The notes below the pieces were generated by a model, which saw only the letters and a list, made by a program, of their open reading frames with translations, did not search any database and was not told where the DNA came from. This document shows, piece after piece, positions 7,701-11,608 of a DNA stretch of 11,608 bases. This stretch comes from Phoronis ovalis (lineage: Eukaryota; Phoronida; Phoronidae), in contig JAOXYB010051879.1 of the NCBI GenBank assembly GCA_028565635.1, positions 1 to 11,608 on the forward strand, read 5' to 3'. Positions within the stretch are counted from its first letter, which is position 1. Every line of letters begins with the position of its first letter. The position numbers were made by a program, and so were the translations under genes.

Positions 7701-10536
7701 TGTCCATTAAAGATTTCATCATTCTCATGAGATATATCAATAATGCCAGGTTATTCTGAACAACATTAACTTTAACCTGTTGAAAATATCAAAAAAAACA
7801 ATGGGAAAAGGAAAGTTGTGGGAAACTGCTGGTTATTTTACATGAGAGTAGCATGTCTTATTCTTACTTTGTTCTATTACCATTTAATGGACATTTCATT
7901 TGATAGAGTTATAACACAATGATAGATTAGAATGTCAAAAAAACAATAATAAGTAATGCTAGCTTGGACAGATTTTATTTGTGTCACTTGAGATTTAATT
8001 TTTATTTGGGAACATTTGTATTTCATTAATTACTACAACATTAACGTCCTGGTAATAACAATGAGTACTTACCCCTTCTGATATAAATGAGGCAAACCTA
8101 GGCAACATTTGATGTAACCCTGGGTCAGATGCAAGGGATGTTAAAGCTTCTGTCCTCTTCAGTTCATCTGAGCCAACACAAGCTTCAGTGATCTCTTTAT
8201 AATACAGCTGCTGTTCCTACACAGAAGTAAAGAGGTTGGCATGAAAATAAATTTCGCATTGCTTGCAATAAAGATTGATGTGATTAGGTAAGGTAAAGAA
8301 CTATGTATTAAGTACTTGTACAGTTGGCGGTGGTTATGGTGGTGCATAGACTTAGAACTTAATCTGATAGACAATAAGATCATGCGTGTAGATTAAAATG
8401 ATATCATTTCTACACACATTCCTCTTTATTTAATTAAAATGAATACTACACAGCTCTAATTATTACTGCGCATCATTTTACTCAATTTTTATTTGTGTTT
8501 GCTGCTGTTCCTAAACAGATTTGCTAAGAAAATACACTCCACATTTCTTGTAATAAAGATCGATGTAGATATGGCAAGGTGAAGTATTATAAACTTAGTA
8601 ATTGTACGTTTGGAACTGGTTATGGACGTGCATAGACAGCAAAATCATGAGAATAGATTAAATACAGGTCAGATCCCTCCACCACTAAAATCATTACATA
8701 TCATATGTACAGAGGATTCTGGATACTTGCTCGATACAATACACACATTCTTCATTATTTTATCTTTTTAATGAATACCATGCAGTTTTAGTTCATATAT
8801 ACTGTGCATCAGTTTACTCAATTTTTATTTCTAAAAAGCCATTATGAAAAGTTTCAAACCACAAAAGTCATCAATATTTTCGAACATGTCAAGCTTTAAA
8901 TTGAGTAACCTCAGAGCATGTAAATATCAAACTTACTGCTGACAACTCATGAACTGCCATTTCTTTCAGTTTGGCCATTTCTGGATGTTTTGCTTTATGC
9001 TTTCCTTTGCTAGGTTCCACAATCGGTTTTGGTTTCTGAAGTTTTCCTTCTGTGCTTTTTATACTTGGGTCAACACTGGCCTTCTTTTGTAAATCTCTAG
9101 AAACCGGAGGTGGATTCTCTGGTACAGCTGGCTGAATGCCATCTATTGCTAACCAATGTGCTGTAAAATAATACGAACTAAAAGTTTGTATGTTTCATTC
9201 GTTTGTTGAAGTTTTAAAGCATGCAAGCACATTGCTAACAAAGAAAATAACAATTAATCCCAATAGTGACAATATCACAAGCTCAGGTGTTAAAATTAGT
9301 TCACAGACATATAATGTCAATACTATTTATGTATAACCAATACACAATTTTAATGTTTATTTAATCTTGAATTGATATATATTATAATAAAACGTACATT
9401 ACTGATTACAGTTATGGAATGGCATTAGAACAATTCTTATGGATTGAACACAATATTATTTTAATTTATAGTGGTCACACTCATTATTAAAATACATAAG
9501 ATTACTAACATTTGATAGTTATATCGTTAGGAATTTTTGGTAATTCTGCATTAACTATGTCATCTAAATCAATTTCTTTTTCTTCTACAAAATGTAGTTC
9601 TCTTCCACCACCACTTGCATGACGGAATGGTATGAAGTCCTGAGACTGGAATCCGTAAAGTGGCTACAAAAAATATCATGGTAAGCATAACACTGTAGAA
9701 CTTTATATGAGAACACACAAAACTTAGGCAAAATGCATTTTAACCAAATACATTTAACTCGATCTGTCACTGATTCAACATAACTTGTAATAGATGAAAT
9801 GTATTTTGACTAACAATAAAACACCAATACCTCTATATTTTTTACTTTTAGTGCATGATCAACATCAGCTGTCGAGAGGCATTTCCTCTTTCCATGCTGC
9901 ATAAACTTAACTGCTTGCTGTAAAAATGAAATGTTTAAATAACAGTTATTACAGCATAACAAATAACCACAACATTACAAAATACTCTGGCTGTTTTATA
10001 TTGTAATTAAACTTGTGAATTAGTTTCACTTCCACAGGTGCACAAGAGTAAAGGGAATGGCTTTTTAAAAGTCTGATTTTTGCAGTAATTAGAATATATA
10101 TTTTAAAACTATTAGGAGTCCTACTGATATGTGAACACAGACTACTGACCTGGCATTGGTTGACAGAAAAAGTAAATTTTATAAATTTACTTTAATTTCA
10201 TTAATAGTAGTGGGAATGCTGCAAGTGCTTAGCTGGCCCTATAAACATGCGTTTATTATATTACAGAGTTATTACAGATGGAGTTCAATAAACCTTGATA
10301 TGAAAAAGTAGCATTATTTAAATGAACTGACTTTGACTCCTAATTTTCTTTCAGAGAAACCTAATGAGTAAAAACATCTATATTACCTCAGTTATCTGTT
10401 TCAACCTGTAACTGGCGTCTTCTGCTAAATATGATGCAGTTTCATCTGACAACCCAGAAACACCAATTGATTCTGCAATAACCTTGACAGAATCTGAATT
10501 TATATTACTACCAACTTTTGTTTCTTTCTCTGGCAT
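4432..10536 (-). CDS. TAF6: TAF6, TFIID subunit 6 (complete coding region, 12 exons)
   Basis: TAF6 is a core subunit of nuclear TFIID. Its histone fold pairs with TAF9, and its HEAT-repeat domain dimerises in the TFIID core. Exons on the minus strand: 10387-10536, 9831-9917, 9510-9663, 8937-9160, 8073-8216, 7675-7776, 7311-7435, 6496-6628, 6035-6160, 5439-5612, 5238-5276 and 4432-4767. All junctions are GT-AG and the phases agree throughout. The sum is 1794 bases, or 597 residues, close to the fly protein and somewhat shorter than the human one. Domains: histone fold about 17-82, ending in the family hallmark PLYGF; the conserved HWLAIDG segment at about 132-138; a Lys/Pro-rich linker about 150-200; HEAT region about 206-455; Ser/Thr/Gln/Pro-rich tail to 597. 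TAF6L is the main alternative, but the histone fold and HWLAIDG segment fit TAF6 better. Exon 11 is the only uncertain exon; without it the protein is 584 residues. Confidence 0.95.
4837..4867. repeat. Inverted copy of the TAF6 microexon
   Basis: 31 bases on the plus strand match the minus-strand microexon sequence (5244-5274) at 26 positions. The matching blocks are GATACAT, ATGGTCCCAAC and ATTATCT. In the TAF6 pre-mRNA this lies downstream in intron 11 and could base-pair with the microexon. Confidence 0.6.
5238..5276 (-). CDS. TAF6: TAF6 candidate microexon 11 (39 bases, phase 0)
   Basis: Between an acceptor (AATCAAGACCAG, AG at 5277-5278) and a good donor (CAG|GTAAAC) lie 39 bases coding [13 protein letters not shown]. 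Both ends are phase 0, as are exon 10's end and exon 12's start, so the transcript stays in frame whether or not the exon is used. That is typical of a cassette exon. The pyrimidine tract is weak. No homology claim can be made for so short a segment. Most of it (5244-5274) has an inverted copy at 4837-4867. It could be chance. Confidence 0.5.
5439..5612 (-). CDS. TAF6: TAF6 exon 10: last HEAT helices and start of the Ser/Gln tail
   Basis: This exon encodes residues 416-473, phase 0 at both ends. It contains [20 protein letters not shown], then [17 protein letters not shown], after which a Gln/Ser-rich run ([18 protein letters not shown]) begins the disordered tail. Acceptor TTTTCTGTCAG, donor CAG|GTATTA. 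Confidence 0.93.
5829..5955. repeat. Palindrome-rich patch in TAF6 intron 9
   Basis: ATATCATTT and AAATGATAT (5831-5839, 5841-5849) flank a single base. Just beyond them, GCCACATTGATTCAG (5883-5897) pairs with CTGAATCAACCATGTGGC (5930-5947), 15 bp with a three-base bulge. A possible outer 7 bp TATCAAT/ATTGATA extends the stem. This could be a small foldback remnant or chance folding in AT-rich DNA. Confidence 0.45.
6035..6160 (-). CDS. TAF6: TAF6 exon 9: HEAT helices
   Basis: This exon encodes residues 374-415, phase 0 at both ends. It contains [20 protein letters not shown] and then [14 protein letters not shown], the family pattern V....LLP....EG..I. Acceptor CTTGTAG, donor ATG|GTGAGT. Confidence 0.94.
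6496..6628 (-). CDS. TAF6: TAF6 exon 8: HEAT helices
   Basis: This exon completes Lys329 and encodes 330-373. It contains [20 protein letters not shown], then [17 protein letters not shown]. The HYGAI.GL.ELG motif is diagnostic of the TAF6 HEAT domain. Acceptor CTTTTATAG, donor GAG|GTAAAA, phase 0. Confidence 0.97.
6629..7310 (-). other. TAF6: TAF6 intron 7
   Basis: This is a 682-base AT-rich intron. The only structure seen is a 16-base direct repeat, TATCTAATTT(T/C)ACAG at 6923-6937 and 6939-6953. The open frame at 7042-7242 lies wholly inside the intron and looks like chance. Confidence 0.6.
7311..7435 (-). CDS. TAF6: TAF6 exon 7: HEAT helices
   Basis: This exon encodes residues 288-328 plus two bases of codon 329. 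[20 protein letters not shown] followed by [20 protein letters not shown] is among the most conserved parts of TAF6 (ELVP.V..C....[14 protein letters not shown]). Acceptor TTTTTTTCCAG, donor AA|GTATGT, phase 2. Confidence 0.97.
7569..7663 (-). repeat. 95-base hairpin in TAF6 intron 6 (miRNA-like or foldback element)
   Basis: GGGACCATTGTCAGAAA (7579-7595) pairs perfectly over 17 bp with TTTCTGACAATGGTCCC (7637-7653). Pairing continues inward with small mismatches: 7600-7606 pairs with 7626-7632, and 7610-7613 with 7619-7622, leaving a loop of about five bases. It continues outward to 7569/7663. On the TAF6 transcript the hairpin begins about ten bases after the exon 6 donor. The folding is seen directly; an RNA product is not shown. 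Confidence 0.7.
7675..7776 (-). CDS. TAF6: TAF6 exon 6: HEAT helices
   Basis: This exon encodes residues 254-287, phase 0 at both ends. It contains [20 protein letters not shown] and [14 protein letters not shown], an amphipathic HEAT helix pair with the conserved LMRM...L..N..L..E.Y pattern. Acceptor TTTTCAACAG, donor TAT|GTAAGT. Confidence 0.95.
8073..8216 (-). CDS. TAF6: TAF6 exon 5: start of the HEAT-repeat domain
   Basis: This exon encodes residues 206-253, phase 0 at both ends. [20 protein letters not shown] opens the TAF6 C-terminal HEAT region, followed by [20 protein letters not shown]. The LHQMLP.F...I pattern is typical of the family. Acceptor CTGTGTAG, donor GGG|GTAAGT. The first ten bases are duplicated in intron 4. 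Confidence 0.95.
8207..8494. repeat. Tandem duplication, copy A (includes the edge of exon 5)
   Basis: Copy A starts inside exon 5 (8207-8216) and includes the authentic 3' splice site. Anchors shared in the same order with copy B are GCTGCTGTTCCTACACAG (8207-8224), AATAAAGAT (8267-8275), GTGCATAGAC (8342-8351), CACACATT (8413-8420) and TTTACTCAATTTTTATTT (8477-8494). The divergence between the copies shows that the duplication is old. Confidence 0.75.
8217..8936 (-). other. TAF6: TAF6 intron 4, mostly a degenerate tandem duplication
   Basis: At 720 bases this is the largest TAF6 intron. Two related copies of about 290-330 bases (8207-8494 and 8501-8830) fill most of it. The remaining 8831-8936, next to exon 4, is plain AT-rich intron. 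Confidence 0.75.
8501..8830. repeat. Tandem duplication, copy B (carries a duplicated 3' splice site)
   Basis: Matching anchors are GCTGCTGTTCCTAAACAG (8501-8518, one mismatch to copy A), AATAAAGAT (8552-8560), GTGCATAGAC (8628-8637), CACACATTC (8742-8750) and TTTACTCAATTTTTATTT (8813-8830). The offset to copy A grows from about 290 to 336 bases, so about 43 bases were gained here or lost in copy A between 8637 and 8742. Confidence 0.75.
8937..9160 (-). CDS. TAF6: TAF6 exon 4: HWLAIDG motif and basic linker
   Basis: This exon completes Ser131 across the junction and encodes 132-205. [19 protein letters not shown] is a strongly conserved TAF6 segment. A Lys/Pro-rich linker follows, then a helix start ([14 protein letters not shown]) leading into the HEAT domain. 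Donor GCA|GTAAGT, phase 0. Confidence 0.94.
9510..9663 (-). CDS. TAF6: TAF6 exon 3: end of the histone-fold region and acidic linker
   Basis: This exon encodes residues 80-130 plus the first base of codon 131. It opens with [20 protein letters not shown], the segment that follows the histone fold in TAF6. An acidic stretch ([10 protein letters not shown]) and [13 protein letters not shown] follow. Donor T|GTTAGT, phase 1. Confidence 0.95.
9831..9917 (-). CDS. TAF6: TAF6 exon 2: second half of the histone fold
   Basis: This exon encodes residues 51-79, phase 0 at both ends. It contains [20 protein letters not shown] and HALKVKNIE, the end of helix 2 and helix 3 of the histone fold. The GKR and ALK.KN motifs are typical of TAF6. 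The acceptor is TTTTTACAG and the donor GTATTG. Confidence 0.95.
10169..10193. repeat. Perfect 11 bp hairpin in TAF6 intron 1
   Basis: AAAGTAAATTT (10169-10179) and AAATTTACTTT (10183-10193) flank a three-base loop. The hairpin is AT-rich and has no known role. Confidence 0.4.
10387..10536 (-). CDS. TAF6: TAF6 exon 1: start codon and first half of the histone fold
   Basis: This exon encodes residues 1-50, starting [11 protein letters not shown]. The ATG has A at -3, and an in-frame TAG lies at 10555-10557. [16 protein letters not shown] followed by [20 protein letters not shown] are the first two helices of the TAF6 histone fold. It ends in phase 0 at GAG|GTAATA. Confidence 0.93.
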
Positions 10537-11608
10537 TTTTCTTATTTCTGTTTTCTATGTAATAAAACAACAATTTTTATTAAATGGTTATCATTTTCTT
10601 ATATGAAGAAAACAACAGAAGAAAGTCTAATGGATGTTATGAGAGAGTAAACTTTACAAGTTGCCCCCCAAAGTGCTATGGTTTTAATTTGTTTATGCTT
10701 TAAAAGTTGCTTTGTAAAGAGTAGGAACTATTCTAGCCACTCGACAGCGACATTATGCACATGTCCATCACGTGTAAACTTTATTAGAAGTAACTTTTTT
10801 GTGATCTTTTCCTTAGATTTTTTGGTTAGTCAAGATATATATATTGCCTCAAATTTTCATTAATTTCATTTTTTTGGCTTAGAAACCTACAGTAATTTTT
10901 TTTGGAATATACATGCCAATCTGGCCTTAGTCATGAATTTCTCCCATCTCACACAGAACTTCGACAAAAGTGCATCAGCGTAAGATCCATTCAATGGAAT
11001 ATATTTAAGAGGGTGCTTTTGATTTTATGCTGATTTGTTGTGGAAGCTTTGATAAAATTCGACTAAATGTTATGGTATATCAAGAGTCCGAAGGATAGAC
11101 AGGATAAAAATTCTGTGTGGAATTCATTTATTTAATCAAGGTAGAATTACTTGTTTTTGAAGTTCAGCCTGTATGAAATTCTGGCATTACCCTACACCTA
11201 GGGCCAACCGTAGGATGTCCATACTACCATAGTACTATAATAGTTATGTATTCAGTAATTCAGGACTAATCCGACCGGCTGGTTTTACTTGCACTGAGGG
11301 TGGTCACTACCGTTCGTCAGTGAGTCCGCAAGTTTTTTTCCACATTGTTATTAAGTACTATAGAGTATAGTCGTATAGACTATAATATTACTCTATGGTC
11401 TAAGTACACCATAGCACGAGGATTTGTTGCTACTACATAAATAGTACCGGCATATTAATACACATATTTTTTTCTTTTTTGGGGGTCCTGGCATTTTAAT
11501 TTTGGGTGTTTTGTAATGTCAACATGTTGTACTGACTAAAGCAATAAAATTCCAGAGATCATTACAATTTTTTAAAAATCGGAATTTGAATTCGGGCTTA
11601 TTTGCCAG
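10537..11608. other. TAF6 upstream region (5' leader and probable promoter)
   Basis: About 1.1 kb upstream of the TAF6 ATG. A weak acceptor-like site (minus strand AGAAAACAG, AG at 10548-10549) lies 11 bases before the ATG, so the leader may be spliced. Positions about 11170-11340 are richer in GC than their surroundings and are the best place to look for a promoter, though no convincing TATA box or initiator was seen. Overlapping inverted repeats lie at 11357-11414. No coding exon is recognisable; the frame at 10678-10863 looks like chance. Confidence 0.45.
11357..11414. repeat. Overlapping inverted repeats upstream of TAF6
   Basis: TATAGTC (11366-11372) pairs with GACTATA (11378-11384), and ATAGAG (11360-11365) with CTCTAT (11391-11396). 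Alternatively CTATGGT (11393-11399) pairs with ACCATAG (11408-11414). The two foldings are mutually exclusive. Confidence 0.4.

Noticed and set aside
8159-8383. 74-codon open frame on the minus strand
   Set aside because: Crosses from intron 4 into exon 5 in a frame other than the TAF6 frame; the His/Tyr/Leu-rich translation is from the intronic duplication.
5828-8406. Palindrome ATGATATCAT seen near 5828 and near 8397
   Set aside because: Flanks do not match beyond a few bases; short AT-rich palindromes are expected.
9585-9770. 61-codon open frame on the minus strand
   Set aside because: Spans TAF6 intron 2 and part of exon 3 in the wrong frame.
10678-10863. 61-codon open frame on the plus strand
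   Set aside because: No domain, AT-rich, and located in the upstream region of a gene on the other strand.

Overview
The window is AT-rich eukaryotic DNA carrying spliced, intron-dense genes with GT-AG junctions. It has no bacterial operon structure. The best-supported content is a complete TAF6 coding region, the histone-fold plus HEAT subunit of the general transcription factor TFIID, in 12 exons on the minus strand (10536 down to 4432). The protein reads as an animal TAF6. Introns are short (about 160 to 720 bases), which fits a compact invertebrate genome. A tunicate or similar animal is possible, but the sequence does not settle the species.

Layout from left to right. Positions 1-1163 hold the 5' part of a second minus-strand gene. 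It has a 576-base first coding exon for a Ser/Arg/Lys-rich, probably disordered protein, and a likely second exon of 67 bases at 124-190. It may continue off the left edge, and I do not recognise the family. Positions 1164-4431 are about 3.3 kb of AT-rich intergenic or UTR sequence with only small hairpins and chance ORFs. Positions 4432-10536 are TAF6. Positions 10537-11608 are upstream of the TAF6 start codon and should contain its 5' leader and promoter, but I found no clear core promoter element.

The TAF6 exons join in frame to 597 codons plus stop if a 39-base microexon is included, or 584 without it. Exons 1-3 encode the histone fold, exon 4 a Lys/Pro-rich linker, exons 5-10 the HEAT-repeat TAF6 C-terminal domain, and exons 10-12 a Ser/Thr/Gln/Pro-rich tail.

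The most interesting signals lie in TAF6 introns: (1) the phase-0 microexon has a near-perfect inverted copy about 370 bases downstream in the same pre-mRNA; (2) intron 4 contains a degenerate tandem duplication that copied the edge of exon 5, including its 3' splice site; (3) intron 6 contains a 95-base hairpin, 17 bp of it perfect, starting about 10 bases inside the intron, which resembles a microRNA precursor or a foldback element. No wholly new multi-gene system is visible.
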